Under the pieces are notes generated by a model that was not told the DNA's origin, searched no databases, and worked only from the letters and a program-made list of their open reading frames with translations. A program made the position numbers and the translations under genes. Of a stretch of DNA of 64,000 nucleotides, positions 16,221 through 27,255 are shown piece by piece. Source of the stretch: Rhodanobacter sp. (GTDB taxonomy: Bacteria > Pseudomonadota > Gammaproteobacteria > Xanthomonadales > Rhodanobacteraceae); the NCBI GenBank assembly GCA_024711345.1, contig JANJTA010000019.1, forward strand, positions 42,473-106,472, written 5' to 3'. Position 1 is the first letter of the stretch, and each line of letters starts with the position of its first letter.

Positions 16221-16643
16221 ATGAGCGAAACCCCCCGCAAGCTGAGCTTCCAGGTCACCTCCCGCCGAACCGACGCGCACGGCAGCGTCGCCCGCTGCAA
16301 GGGTGCCGAGCTGCAGCTGGATACCGACCTGGCTGGCCGCACGGATGCGTTCAACCCCGCCGAATTGCTGCTGGCCGCGTTGTCGGCGTGCATGATCAAG
16401 AGCATCGAGCGGGTCGCGCCGATCCTCGAGTTCCAGTGGCGCGGGGTCGAGGTGCGCGTGCACGGCGTGCGCCAGGACGTGCCGCCGCGGCTGGAATCGA
16501 TCGACTACGAGATCCTGGTGGACAGCGACGAGAGCGAGCAGCGACTGGCCCTGCTGCACGACAACGTGCGCAAGTACGGCACGGTGTTCAACACGGTGGC
16601 GCCGGGTACCCGCCTCGCCGGCGTGCTGCGGCGGGCCGGCTGA
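16221..16643 (+). CDS. OsmC-family protein lacking the second cysteine
   Basis: A 140-residue OsmC/Ohr-fold protein. The first reactive Cys is in ALSACMIKS, as in the family. The second Cys, normally in the C-terminal helix (CP-S motif), is missing: that place reads HDNVRKYGTVFNT. Classic peroxidase activity by a Cys pair is therefore doubtful, and it may belong to the YhfA-like branch. GGAGCGAGCC precedes the ATG. The gene stands alone after the kinase and converges with the cytochrome c' gene. Confidence 0.85.
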   Translation: MSETPRKLSFQVTSRRTDAHGSVARCKGAELQLDTDLAGRTDAFNPAELLLAALSACMIKSIERVAPILEFQWRGVEVRVHGVRQDVPPRLESIDYEILVDSDESEQRLALLHDNVRKYGTVFNTVAPGTRLAGVLRRAG

Positions 16644-16741
16644 AGCGCAGCCGGCGCCGCGCCGACGGCCGCCGTCGTTGCCGTGCGATCGGCAGCGGTA
16701 TCGCCGGTGCCGGAGGCCTGGCGCCGCGAGGCGCAGGTCGC

Positions 16742-17212
16742 TCAGCGTGGGGCATGGAAGTGCTCGCGGAACGGTTGGCGGAATTGCTGGTGGCAGCCCA
16801 GGCAGGCGCCCTGCACGTTGGCGAACGCGGCGATCGCCGCCGCGCCGTCCTGCCGTTGCGCGGCCTGCGCCAGTTGCTGCGCGGCGTCGTGGGCCTGGCG
16901 GTCGTAGTCGCGGAAGTGGCCGGCGTCCTTGCCCATGAAGGCGAGGATGCGCAGCTTCTCCGCCAGCGGCGGCTGCGGGTGGTCGGCGATGCGCGCGGCC
17001 CGCTGCGCCACCGCGGGCCAGTCCTCGCGCGCGATGCCGTCGGTGACCTCCTGCATGTCCTTGCCCAGATCCCGCATGATCGCGGTCAGCGCCAGCGGCG
17101 TGGCCTGGTCCGGCGGATTGGCCGCGCGGGCCGGCAGCATCGTACCGCCGGCCAGCATCGCCATCAGGGCGAGCGCGACGGGTGGCGTGGTTAGGCGTAG
17201 CGTGAACGACAT
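16742..17212 (-). CDS. Cytochrome c'-type haem protein
   Basis: A 156-residue periplasmic cytochrome. A signal peptide (cleavage near ARAANPP) is followed by an all-helical domain with the haem motif CLGCH near the C-terminus (C137, C140, H141), the arrangement of four-helix-bundle cytochrome c' and c-556. Members often have a five-coordinate haem that binds NO; the sixth-ligand position cannot be settled by eye. A role in NO buffering would fit the denitrification genes nearby, but no FNR box was found before it. It is monocistronic, 54 bases before the LOG gene stop. Confidence 0.85.
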   Translation of the reverse strand: MSFTLRLTTPPVALALMAMLAGGTMLPARAANPPDQATPLALTAIMRDLGKDMQEVTDGIAREDWPAVAQRAARIADHPQPPLAEKLRILAFMGKDAGHFRDYDRQAHDAAQQLAQAAQRQDGAAAIAAFANVQGACLGCHQQFRQPFREHFHAPR

Positions 17213-17266
17213 CGGCGATCTCCTTCGGGGCTAGGGATGGACGGCACGTGCAAGGCGCGCTCGCGC

Positions 17267-18121
17267 TCATGCCGGCGGCTCGCCGCCGTAGAACGCATGC
17301 ATGGCGGCAACGGCTTGCTCGGCGGTTTCGACCACGCTGACCAGTTCGGCGTCGCGGGCGTCGAGCATGCCCTGTTCGATCAGGAACTCCAGGTCGCAGG
17401 CGCGGCGCCAGAACGCGCTGCCGACCAGCACGATCGGCAGGCGCGGCATCTTGCCACTCTGCACCAGGGTCAGCACTTCGAACAATTCGTCCAGCGTGCC
17501 GAAGCCGCCGGGAAAGGCCACGAGTGCCTTCGCGCGCATCATGAAATGCATCTTGCGCACGGCGAAATAATGGAAGCGGAAGGCCAGCTCCGGGGTGATC
17601 CAGCTGTTCGGCCGCTGTTCGCGCGGCAGCGTGATGTTGAGCCCGATCGAGCGTGCGCCCGCCTCGTGGGCGCCGCGATTGGCCGCTTCCATGATGCCCG
17701 GGCCGCCACCGGTCACCACCACGAAGTCCCGGCGCCCCTCGCACTGGAAACGGCACGAGACGATTTCCGCGAAGCGGCGCGCTTCCTCGTAGTAGCGGGC
17801 GCTGGCCAGCCGCTGCCGGGCGGCGGCGAGTTCGCGTGCCAGCTCCGGCTGTTCCGGATGGGCCTGCGCGTGCGCCGCCAGTCGCACCACGTCGGCCTGG
17901 GCCTGCTCCGGTGCGCAGGTTCGCGCGCTGCCGAGCACCACCACGGTGGAACGGATGGCGTGTTCATGCAGCGCGATTTCGGGTTTGAGCAGTTCCAGCT
18001 GCAGGCGCACGCCGCGCAGTTCGTCGCTGGCGAGGAACTCGAGGTCCTCCTGCGCCAGCTGGTAGGCCTTGCCATGCATGATCGCTTCCTGCCGCCGCTT
18101 GCTTTCGTCGGTACCGTTCAT
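17267..18121 (-). CDS. LOG-family (lysine-decarboxylase-like) protein
   Basis: A 284-residue Rossmann-fold protein of the LOG family, which includes cytokinin-type phosphoribohydrolases and nucleotide 5'-monophosphate nucleosidases. The motifs are GGGPGIMEAANRGA and PGGFGTLDELFE, both carrying catalytic-site residues. The first 110 residues are an extra helical region, longer than in the small LOG proteins and similar to PpnN-like or type-II forms. It overlaps the upstream beta-CASP gene by ATGA, so the two are translated together. A nucleotide-salvage link with an RNA nuclease is a reasonable guess. Confidence 0.9.
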   Translation of the reverse strand: MNGTDESKRRQEAIMHGKAYQLAQEDLEFLASDELRGVRLQLELLKPEIALHEHAIRSTVVVLGSARTCAPEQAQADVVRLAAHAQAHPEQPELARELAAARQRLASARYYEEARRFAEIVSCRFQCEGRRDFVVVTGGGPGIMEAANRGAHEAGARSIGLNITLPREQRPNSWITPELAFRFHYFAVRKMHFMMRAKALVAFPGGFGTLDELFEVLTLVQSGKMPRLPIVLVGSAFWRRACDLEFLIEQGMLDARDAELVSVVETAEQAVAAMHAFYGGEPPA

Positions 18122-19533
18122 GCTGGGACTCCGCTGCCGTGCCAATGCACCTGCTGGCCCGCCGCGGGAACGGTCACGTTCCAACCGGGGCGCGCACGCA
18201 GCCCGCTGGCCAATGCTTGCGCCGCCGTCGCTTCGCCATGCACCACGAAGGTCTGCGCCGGCGGTCGCGCGAAGCCGGCGGTCCAGGCCAGCAACGCGTT
18301 CCGGTCGGCGTGCGCGGACAAGCCGTCGACGCTGTGGATCGAGGCGCGCACCGGAATGTCCTCGCCGAAGAGCCGCACCTGGTCGGCGCCGTCGGCCAGC
18401 CGTCGGCCCAGCGTGCCCTGGGCCTGGAAGCCGGTGATCAGCACGCTGCATTCGGCCCGCCCGAGGTTGTGCCGCAGGTGGTGCCGGATGCGGCCGGCCG
18501 TGCACATGCCGCTGGCGGAGATGATGATGGCGCCGGCGCGGATCCGGTTCAGCGCGATGGATTCCTCCACGCTGGCGGTGAAGTTGAGGTAGGGCAGGTC
18601 CTTGCCGAGCGCGTGCCAGCCGGCGAGGCGCACGGCGTTCTCGTCGAACAGCTCCAGGTGCTGCCGCGTGATCCGGGTGGCCTCTGTGGCCATCGGCGAA
18701 TCGACGAAGATGCGCAGGTCGCGCAGCCACCCTTCCCGGCTCAGGTGGTGCAGGTGGTACAGGACCTCCTGGGTGCGGCCCACCGCGAAGGCCGGCACGA
18801 TCACGTTGCCGCGGGGCAGGGTGCGTTCGACCACGTCGATCAGCTCCTCCTGCGTCGCGGCAAGGTCCTTGTGCAGGCGGTTGCCGTAGGTCGATTCGAC
18901 GAACAGGATGTCCGCCTCGGCGATCGGCGTCGGGTCGCGCAGGATCACCCGGCCCGGTTGTCCGAGGTCGCCGCTGAGCACCAGTTTGGTGGTCCGCTCG
19001 CCTTCGCCGACCCAGACCTCGAGGATCGCCGAGCCCAGGATGTGGCCGGCGTCGCGGAAGCGGCAGCGGATGTCCGCGTGCGGCCGCAACTCGCGTCCGT
19101 AGCCGTGGGGCCGCACCTGGCGCAGGCAGGCGTCGGCGTCGCGCAGGGTGTACAGCGGCGCCGCGGCGGCGCTCGGGTCGCGCGGCCTGCCGGCGCCGCG
19201 CTCTGCGCGCAGCGCGTCCGTCTCCTGGATGTGGGCGCTGTCCGGCAGCATCACCTGCAGCAGGTCGGCGGTGGCGGCGGTGGTGTGGATCGTGCCGCGG
19301 AAGCCGGCGCGCGTCAGTTTCGGCAGCAGGCCGCTGTGGTCGATATGCGCGTGCGTCAGCAGGACGAAATCGATTGCCGACGGGTCGAAGCCGAATGGTT
19401 GCCGGTTGCGCCGGGCCGCTTCGCGTCCGCCCTGGAACATGCCGCAGTCGACCAGGAACCTCGTCGTGGTCGTCTCGATCAGGAAGCAGGAACCGGTGAC
19501 TTCGCCGGCGGCGCCGAGAAAAGTGATTTGCAT
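18118..19533 (-). CDS. Second MBL-fold/beta-CASP RNA-processing nuclease
   Basis: A 471-residue paralogue of the protein at 10168-11559. It has the same zinc motif THAHIDHSG (H61, H63, D65, H66), DAGHILGSA, SGDLGQPGR, the beta-CASP element VPAFAVGRTQEVLYHLH and SASGMCTAGRIRHHL, and the end GLSAHAD and VHGEA. The fold and motifs indicate a zinc-dependent RNA nuclease of the CPSF73 type. Unlike its paralogue it has no FNR box before it and is coupled to a LOG gene. The start is the ATG at 19531-19533. Confidence 0.92.
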   Translation of the reverse strand: MQITFLGAAGEVTGSCFLIETTTTRFLVDCGMFQGGREAARRNRQPFGFDPSAIDFVLLTHAHIDHSGLLPKLTRAGFRGTIHTTAATADLLQVMLPDSAHIQETDALRAERGAGRPRDPSAAAAPLYTLRDADACLRQVRPHGYGRELRPHADIRCRFRDAGHILGSAILEVWVGEGERTTKLVLSGDLGQPGRVILRDPTPIAEADILFVESTYGNRLHKDLAATQEELIDVVERTLPRGNVIVPAFAVGRTQEVLYHLHHLSREGWLRDLRIFVDSPMATEATRITRQHLELFDENAVRLAGWHALGKDLPYLNFTASVEESIALNRIRAGAIIISASGMCTAGRIRHHLRHNLGRAECSVLITGFQAQGTLGRRLADGADQVRLFGEDIPVRASIHSVDGLSAHADRNALLAWTAGFARPPAQTFVVHGEATAAQALASGLRARPGWNVTVPAAGQQVHWHGSGVPA

Positions 19534-19602
19534 CGAAGCGTTTCTCCGGGTTCGTTCGGTCGTGCCGGCGACAAGGGCAGCTGCCCGGCGCCCGCCGGAC
19601 GG

Positions 19603-20187
19603 TCAGGGTGGCGTGGTCTGGGGGTCGGGCAATTCATGGCCATCGACCGGGTTGGCGGTCAGCGGCTGCCAGTCCGGGTCCGCGAAATAGCGCGGGTACA
19701 GGTCTAGCGCGTCGAGCAGTTGCGGCAGTCCGTCGGCGGCCAGCACGCGGCCGAGCAGCAGGCGCAGGTTGGCGTCCATGCCGTCGCCGCGGGGTGGGTG
19801 GTCGACGATGGCGGCCACGCTGTCCTCGATCGACGCGGTGGCGGCGCGCGATTGCCGAATCGACAGCGCACCTTCGGCCTGCGCCTGCTGCATCCACAGG
19901 GCGACGGCGCGGATGCGGCGCATGCCTTCGCGCAACGCGGGATCGGCAGGCCAGCGCTGGCCGTGGTCGAGCTGCAGCTGGCGTGGGGCGGCGGCACGGG
20001 GGCGGTGCGTGTCGTCGGCCGCGGCCTGCGCGCGGGACGATGGCGCTCCGGCCAACGCTGCGATCAGCAGGAACACAAACAGGGCCAGGCGCGAGTATCC
20101 GGAACGCGCGCGTCCCGCCGCCGTGCCGGCCCGGCGCGCGCCGACAGCGCACGGGCGGTGTCCCTGCCGGGGCAGCCTTTCACCCAT
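19603..20187 (-). CDS. Hypothetical exported protein after the efflux channel gene
   Basis: A 194-residue protein I cannot place in a family. A long basic N-terminus leads to a hydrophobic stretch (about 31-48, LALFVFLLIAALAG) with Ala-rich cleavage-like residues SSRAQAAA, so export is likely. The mature part is helical and ends in a Pro/Thr-rich tail. It overlaps the upstream channel gene by eight bases and reads the same way, so it is probably the last gene of that operon. A shorter start near the hydrophobic stretch is possible. Confidence 0.6.
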   Translation of the reverse strand: MGERLPRQGHRPCAVGARRAGTAAGRARSGYSRLALFVFLLIAALAGAPSSRAQAAADDTHRPRAAAPRQLQLDHGQRWPADPALREGMRRIRAVALWMQQAQAEGALSIRQSRAATASIEDSVAAIVDHPPRGDGMDANLRLLLGRVLAADGLPQLLDALDLYPRYFADPDWQPLTANPVDGHELPDPQTTPP

Positions 20188-21685
20188 GGCTCGGCCCCGC
20201 GTCTCGTACCGGTGGTTGCGGCTCGGCCGCGCCCTGGCCGCGCGCATCGGCGGCGGAATCCCAGCCGCCGCCCAACGCCTTGTACAGCGCCACCAGGTCG
20301 ATCGCCGCGGCGGTATGCGTGCGGGCGTAGCCGTCCTCGGCATCGCGCAGCACGCGCTCTTCGGCCAGCAGCTCGCTCAGTGCGATGTCGCCGGCGGCGT
20401 AGCGTGCCTGCGCGTGGGCGTAGCTGCGCCGTGCGGCGTCCAGGGCGGCCTGCTGCAGCCGTACCGTGTCCAGGCCCAGCCGGTAGTCGCCCAGTGCACG
20501 CTCCGCGTCGCCCAGCGCGGTCAGCACGGCCTTCTCGTAGGTGAGCGCGGCCTGCTGCTCGCGTGCCTCGCTGGCGCGAATTTCCGCGCGCACGCGGCCG
20601 CCGTCGAACACGCGCCAGGAGATCAGCGGCGTGAGCGAGAAGCGCTGGCTGGCGGAGTCGAACAGCTGGCTCGCATCGAGCGCCTGGAAGCCGCCGCTGG
20701 CGCCGATCGAGAGCTTCGGGAACAGCTCCGCCGTCGCCACGCCGATGTCGGCACTGCGTGCCGCGAGGCGGCGCTCGGCCGCACGCACGTCCGGCCGGCG
20801 GCGCAGCAGGTCGGCGCGCTGGCCGACCGGGATCGGCGCCAGCGTGACCGGGGCGGCGGCGGTGTCGAGCAGGGCCAGCTCGCGCTCCGGCGGCGCGCCC
20901 AGCAGCACGCCCAGGCCCAGCGCCGCGGCACGCGCGCGCGCCTGGATCGCGGGCAGGCCGGCCGAGGCGGCGTCCAGGCGCGCCTGTGCGGCATCGACAT
21001 CGGCCTGCGCCGCGTCGCCCGCGTGGAAGCGCTGACCGACCAGCTCCGCCGTATGCGCGAGCGCCTGCACCGAAGCTTCGCGCGCGGCCAGCTCGCGTTG
21101 CGCGCCGCGCAGGCTGAGGTAGCTGCGAGCCACTTCGGCGGCGATGCTGATGCGCACGCCGGCGGCATCGTCCTGCGCGGCCTGCAGGCGCGCCTCGGCG
21201 CCTTCCACCGCGCGCCGGGTGGCGCCGAACAGGTCGATTTCCCAGCCGGCGTCGAAGCCGGCATCGTGGATGGTCTGGTCGCGCGAGATGCCGGGAATGG
21301 CGCCGATCGGCAGCGGGCCGTTCTCGCTTTGCCGGCGTCGGGTCACGCTGGCGCTGGCGCCGACGGTGGGCGCGTAGCCGCCGGTCGCGCGATCGCGCAG
21401 GGCGCGCTCCTCGGCGATGCGCGATCGCGCCTGGCGCAGGTCGAGATTGTCCGCCATGGCAGTGGTGACCAGCCGGTCCAGCGTCGGGTCGCCCAGCGTG
21501 GTCCACCAGACCGACAGGCCGGCCGGCGTCTGTGTGGCGGTCGGCTGTGCCCAGCCGCTGCCGGTGTCCACCCTCGGTGGTCCGCGGTAGTCGGGGCCTG
21601 CCGCGCACGCGCCGAGCAGCAGCGTGCCCAGCGCGACGGCTGCCGCGCGTGGCGCGCCGCAGCGGCGATTCGATGAGCGGGTCAT
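20180..21685 (-). CDS. RND/ABC-type outer-membrane efflux channel (TolC/OprM/NodT family)
   Basis: A 501-residue outer-membrane factor lipoprotein. The signal peptide ends in lipobox LLGAC, followed by AAGPDYRGP, the usual OprM-type start. Two coiled-coil repeats contain the family pattern, such as LRRRPDVRAAERRLAARSAD and ISWRVFDGGR. It forms the trimeric exit duct for the ABC exporter encoded upstream, and it completes an inner-to-outer membrane pathway. GGAG lies upstream of the ATG at 21683-21685, chosen over ATGs at 21703 and 21718. Confidence 0.93.
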   Translation of the reverse strand: MTRSSNRRCGAPRAAAVALGTLLLGACAAGPDYRGPPRVDTGSGWAQPTATQTPAGLSVWWTTLGDPTLDRLVTTAMADNLDLRQARSRIAEERALRDRATGGYAPTVGASASVTRRRQSENGPLPIGAIPGISRDQTIHDAGFDAGWEIDLFGATRRAVEGAEARLQAAQDDAAGVRISIAAEVARSYLSLRGAQRELAAREASVQALAHTAELVGQRFHAGDAAQADVDAAQARLDAASAGLPAIQARARAAALGLGVLLGAPPERELALLDTAAAPVTLAPIPVGQRADLLRRRPDVRAAERRLAARSADIGVATAELFPKLSIGASGGFQALDASQLFDSASQRFSLTPLISWRVFDGGRVRAEIRASEAREQQAALTYEKAVLTALGDAERALGDYRLGLDTVRLQQAALDAARRSYAHAQARYAAGDIALSELLAEERVLRDAEDGYARTHTAAAIDLVALYKALGGGWDSAADARGQGAAEPQPPVRDAGPSHG

Positions 21686-21714
21686 GGCAACTCCTTCAGG
21701 CATGGCGTGGATGG

Positions 21715-22839
21715 TCATTGCAGGCGGCTGCGCACCAGCGCCGTGGCCAGGGTCAGCGTGACCAGCGCGATCAGCGCCAGCGGCCACAGGTTGGCGAGGA
21801 TCTCCGCCGCCGGCATCGCCTTGAGGAAGCTGCCTTCGACGATGACCAGGAAGTGGGTGAGCGGGATCGCCTGCGCCAGCCATTGCAGCGCCACCGGCAT
21901 GTTCTCCACCGGCGTGGCGAAGCCGGACATCAGCACCGCCGGCACGCCGATGGCGAAGGCGCCCAGGATGGCCTGCTGCTGCGTCGCGCTGACCGCGGAA
22001 ATCATCAGGCCGATGCCGACTACCGACAGGATGAACAACATCAGGCTGGCCAGCAGCAGGACAAACGAGCCGGTAAAGGGAATGCGGAACAGGAACACGC
22101 CGGCGCTGATCATGAACAGGCCGAGCAGGGTGCCGATCGCCAGCGCCGGCAGCGATTTGGAAATGATGATTTCCGGCGTCGAGGTGGGCGACACCAGCAA
22201 CTGGTCGAAGGTGCCCAGCTCGCGCTCGCGCGCGATCGACAGCGAGGTGATCAGCAGCGCGCTGAACAGCGCCAGGATGCCGGTGAGGCCGGGCACGATG
22301 AACCAGCGGTAGACCAGGTTCGGGTTGAACCAGTGGCGCACGACCACCGGGTTCGGCGCCTGTGCGCCCGGCACCACTTCGGCGCCGACGTCGGCGGCGA
22401 TGGTCGAGAGATAGGCCACGGTGATCTGGCCGGAGTTGCTGCGCCGGCCATCGACCAGCACCTGCGCGCGGCCGCTGCCGCCGGCGGCGATCGTGCGCGA
22501 GAAATCCGCCGGAATGGCCAGCGCGGCGATGACCTGGCCGCGGTCGATCAGTTCGTGCAGCTGCTGCTGGCTGTCCACGTGGCGCACCTCGCTGATGAAG
22601 CGCGCGCTGTCCAGGCGCTGCATCAGCTCGAGCGACCAGCGGCCGGCGTCCTGGTTGTACACGGCGATATCGACATTGCGCACTTCGAGCGTGGCGGCGA
22701 AGGCGAACACCAGCAGCTGCAGGATCGGCGGCACGAACACCACCATGCGGCTGCGCGGGTCGCGCAGGAGGCTCAAGACTTCCTTGACGAACTGCGCGCG
22801 CAGGCGGGTGAAGCTGAGCAGGGAACCGGACACAGGCAC
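21715..22839 (-). CDS. ABC-2 type permease (YbhR-like)
   Basis: A 374-residue inner-membrane permease: one N-terminal TM helix, a large periplasmic domain (about 55-175) and five to six C-terminal helices, the typical ABC-2 export layout. The motif SIARERELGTFDQLLVSP is the conserved cytoplasmic coupling region. It starts at GTG (22839), which overlaps the stop of the preceding permease gene as TAGTG; a GTG two codons on is also possible. It is one of two permeases working with the double ATPase. Confidence 0.92.
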   Translation of the reverse strand: MPVSGSLLSFTRLRAQFVKEVLSLLRDPRSRMVVFVPPILQLLVFAFAATLEVRNVDIAVYNQDAGRWSLELMQRLDSARFISEVRHVDSQQQLHELIDRGQVIAALAIPADFSRTIAAGGSGRAQVLVDGRRSNSGQITVAYLSTIAADVGAEVVPGAQAPNPVVVRHWFNPNLVYRWFIVPGLTGILALFSALLITSLSIARERELGTFDQLLVSPTSTPEIIISKSLPALAIGTLLGLFMISAGVFLFRIPFTGSFVLLLASLMLFILSVVGIGLMISAVSATQQQAILGAFAIGVPAVLMSGFATPVENMPVALQWLAQAIPLTHFLVIVEGSFLKAMPAAEILANLWPLALIALVTLTLATALVRSRLQ

Positions 22840-24001
22840 TACTCCAGGTTCTTGCGCGTGGCGCGCTGGGCCAGCCCGAAGAACACCGCGCCGATCGCCG
22901 CCATGGCCAGCAGGTTGGGCACGAACACCGCCCAGAAGTCGCCGGCCAGGAACACCGTCTTCAGCGACTCGACGAAATAGCGCGCCGGGATCAGGTGGGT
23001 CACGGCGCGGATCGGCGCCGGCATGGCGTCGATCTCGTACAAAAAGCCTGACAGCATGAAGGCCGGCAGGAAGCCGGTGAACAGTGCGATCTGTGCTGCC
23101 AGGAACTGGTTGCGCGCCAGCGACGAGATCAGCAGGCCCTGGCCCAGCGCCGGCACCATGAACACCGCCGACAGCAGCAGCAAAGCCGCCAGCGAGCCGT
23201 GCAGCGGCACGCCGAACACGAACACCGCCAGCGCCGCGGCACCCAGCGTGGACAGCATGCCGAGCACGAAATAGGGCAGCAGCTTGCCGATCAGGATCTC
23301 GGCTACCGACGCGGGCGTGGACAGCACCGCCTCCATCGTGCCGCGCTCCCACTCGCGCGCCACCACCAGCGCGGTGAGCATGGTGCCGATGATGGTCATG
23401 ACGATGGCGATGGCGCCGGGGATCAGCGCGCGGCGGCTTTCCAGTTCCGGGTTGAACCAGTAGCGCGGCTCCAGCACCACGGCCTGCGCGGGCGCGTCGA
23501 TGGCGCGCCCGGCGCGCCAGCTCTGCACCACGCCGCGGGCGTAGTTCTCCACGTAGTTGGCGGTGTTGGGGTAGGAGCCGTCGGTGATGATCTGCACCAG
23601 CGGTTCGCTGCCGTGCCGCGCCAGGCGCTGCTCGAAATCCTGCGGGATCACCACGTAGCCGCGTAGCGCGCCGGAGACCAGCTGGTCGGCCACCTCGCGC
23701 CGGTCGTGCGCAAAATGCACGTCGAGGAAACGGGTGCCCGAGAACGCCGCGGCCAACGACTGCGCCGAGGCGCCGGGCGATTCCAGCACCACGCCGACGC
23801 GCACGTCCCTGGCGTCCAGCGACACGGCATAGGCAAACAGCAACAGCAGCACCACCGGCAGCACGAAGGCGATCAGCAGTGTCGAGGGGTCGCGCAGGGC
23901 CTGGTGGCTTTCCTTGGCCACCAGCGCCATCAGCCGCCGCCGGTCGAAACGCCGCGAGCCGGCCGGCAGCACAGCGTCTGCGTGCTTGCGTGCGGCGGCG
24001 C

Positions 24002-24005
<4 letters not shown>
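22839..24005 (-). CDS. ABC-2 type permease (YbhS-like)
   Basis: A 388-residue permease with the same layout as the next gene: an early TM helix (about 45-65), a periplasmic domain, and a C-terminal TM block with VAREWERGTMEAVLSTP as the coupling motif. The two permeases are distant paralogues and probably form a heterodimer. The ATG at 24005 overlaps the ATPase stop by ATGA, so the four transport genes are translationally linked. Confidence 0.92.
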
Positions 24006-25771
<1,766 letters not shown>

Positions 25772-25772
25772 C

Positions 25773-26798
25773 TCAGTGCCCCCGCGCGGGCTGGCTGGCG
25801 GTGTCGACGTCGACCGTCACCGGCATGCCCTGGCGCAGGCCCTCGTCGGCGTCGGACACCACCACGCGCAGGCGGTAGACCAGATCGGTGCGCAGGTCGG
25901 CGGTCTCCACCGTCTTCGGGGTGAACTCCGCACGCGGCGAGATGAAGCCGATCTGGCCGTGATAGACGGTCGTGGAGGAATCGGTGTGGATGCGTACCTT
26001 GGTGCCCGGTGCAATGCGGCCCAGATCCGCCTCGCCGATGTACGCGCGCAGGTACAGCGGGTCGCGCAGGCTCAGGCTGTACACCGGCGTGCTGCTCGCC
26101 ACCATGCTGCCCGGTTCGCGCACGCGGGCGATCACGATGCCGTTGCTGGGCGCCACCAGCGTGGCGTCGGCCACCGCGGTGCGCGCCTGGGTCACGGCGG
26201 CTTCGGCGGCGGCCACGCGCGCCTGGCCGGCGGCGATGTCCTCGCGACGGAAGCCCGCGCTGGCCAGCGACAGCGCGGCCTGCGCCGCGGCCAGGTTGGC
26301 GGCGGACTGGTCGCGGGCGGCGCGGGCGGCGTCGGCGGCGCGCTGGCTGCTGGCGCCGGACTTGAGCAAGGTGTCCTGGCGCCTGAAGTTGCGCGCGGCT
26401 TCGTCCGCGCTGGCTTGCGCCTGGCGTACCTGCTCGCGGGCCTGGGCGATTTCCTGCGGGCGGTTGCCGCCGTGCAGCTTGTCCAGCTGCGCCTGCGCCG
26501 CCGCCAGTTCGGCTTCGGCCGCGGCCAGCTTCTCGCGGTACGGCGTGGCGTCAAGCTGCGCCATCACCACGCCCTTGGTGACGGCATCGCCTTCGTCGAA
26601 GGCCATGTCCGTCAGACGGCCGGGCTGGCGAAAGGCCAGCTCCACCTCGCGGATGTCGACGTTGCCGTACAGGCGCAGCACGTCCGGGTTGCCGCGGTCG
26701 CGCCACAGCCAGAACGCCAGGAGGCCGCCCAGCGCGATCACCGCGACGGCGATGGCGATCCAGCGGGTTTTTCCAGTGGGAAGGCTCGGGGTTTTCAT
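25773..26798 (-). CDS. HlyD-family membrane fusion protein (YbhG/YhiI-like)
   Basis: A 341-residue periplasmic adaptor. One N-terminal TM anchor (about 13-31) is followed by a lipoyl half-motif, a long Ala/Gln-rich coiled-coil hairpin (about 85-200) and a beta-barrel end with LYLRAYIGEADLGRIAPG. It links the ABC-2 permeases to the outer-membrane channel at 20180-21685. The ATG at 26796-26798 precedes the basic TM start; the frame continues upstream without a better start. It lies 31 bases after the small membrane protein gene. Confidence 0.92.
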   Translation of the reverse strand: MKTPSLPTGKTRWIAIAVAVIALGGLLAFWLWRDRGNPDVLRLYGNVDIREVELAFRQPGRLTDMAFDEGDAVTKGVVMAQLDATPYREKLAAAEAELAAAQAQLDKLHGGNRPQEIAQAREQVRQAQASADEAARNFRRQDTLLKSGASSQRAADAARAARDQSAANLAAAQAALSLASAGFRREDIAAGQARVAAAEAAVTQARTAVADATLVAPSNGIVIARVREPGSMVASSTPVYSLSLRDPLYLRAYIGEADLGRIAPGTKVRIHTDSSTTVYHGQIGFISPRAEFTPKTVETADLRTDLVYRLRVVVSDADEGLRQGMPVTVDVDTASQPARGH

Positions 26799-26829
26799 CG
26801 CGACGGATTTTCCACGTGAGAGGAGGTGT

Positions 26830-27255
26830 TCAGCGCGCATGCGCCACCGGCCCGGCGCTCGCCGACGAACGCCGGGCCAGGACCGCGATGCCGAGCCACG
26901 CCAGCGTGCGTACCGTCATGGCGATCGGCGTGCGATGCGCCCACGCGCCGCCCAGCGCCACATGCAGGCCGAAGGCGAGGAATACCAGCGCCGTCGTGAG
27001 TGCAATGGCGAGCGCCAGCCAGGCCGCCCAGCGACGGCGCAGCCACAGTCCGACGCCGGCGACGACGTAGGCGAACCCGGCCAGAAAATTGAACCAGAGC
27101 ACGAACGGCACGTAGTGACCGGCGGCCTGGCGCGCGGCGCCGTCCACGAACAGCACCGCGCCGCCTTCCCCGAGGGTCAGCAGGCCGAAGCCGATGGCAA
27201 GCAGCGACATCAGCCGGATCCAGACGCGGTGTTGCGGGTGAGCCGTCATCTTCAT
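26830..27255 (-). CDS. Small four-TM membrane protein between regulator and transporter
   Basis: A 141-residue protein with four hydrophobic segments (about 13-35, 50-72, 76-100 and 112-128). I do not recognise a characterised domain, but the TM spacing resembles several small uncharacterised membrane families. It overlaps the TetR gene by ATGA and precedes the membrane fusion protein gene, so it belongs to the export operon. Homologous operons in E. coli (cecR-ybhGFSR) have no gene here, so this is an addition. Its role is unknown. Confidence 0.75.
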   Translation of the reverse strand: MKMTAHPQHRVWIRLMSLLAIGFGLLTLGEGGAVLFVDGAARQAAGHYVPFVLWFNFLAGFAYVVAGVGLWLRRRWAAWLALAIALTTALVFLAFGLHVALGGAWAHRTPIAMTVRTLAWLGIAVLARRSSASAGPVAHAR

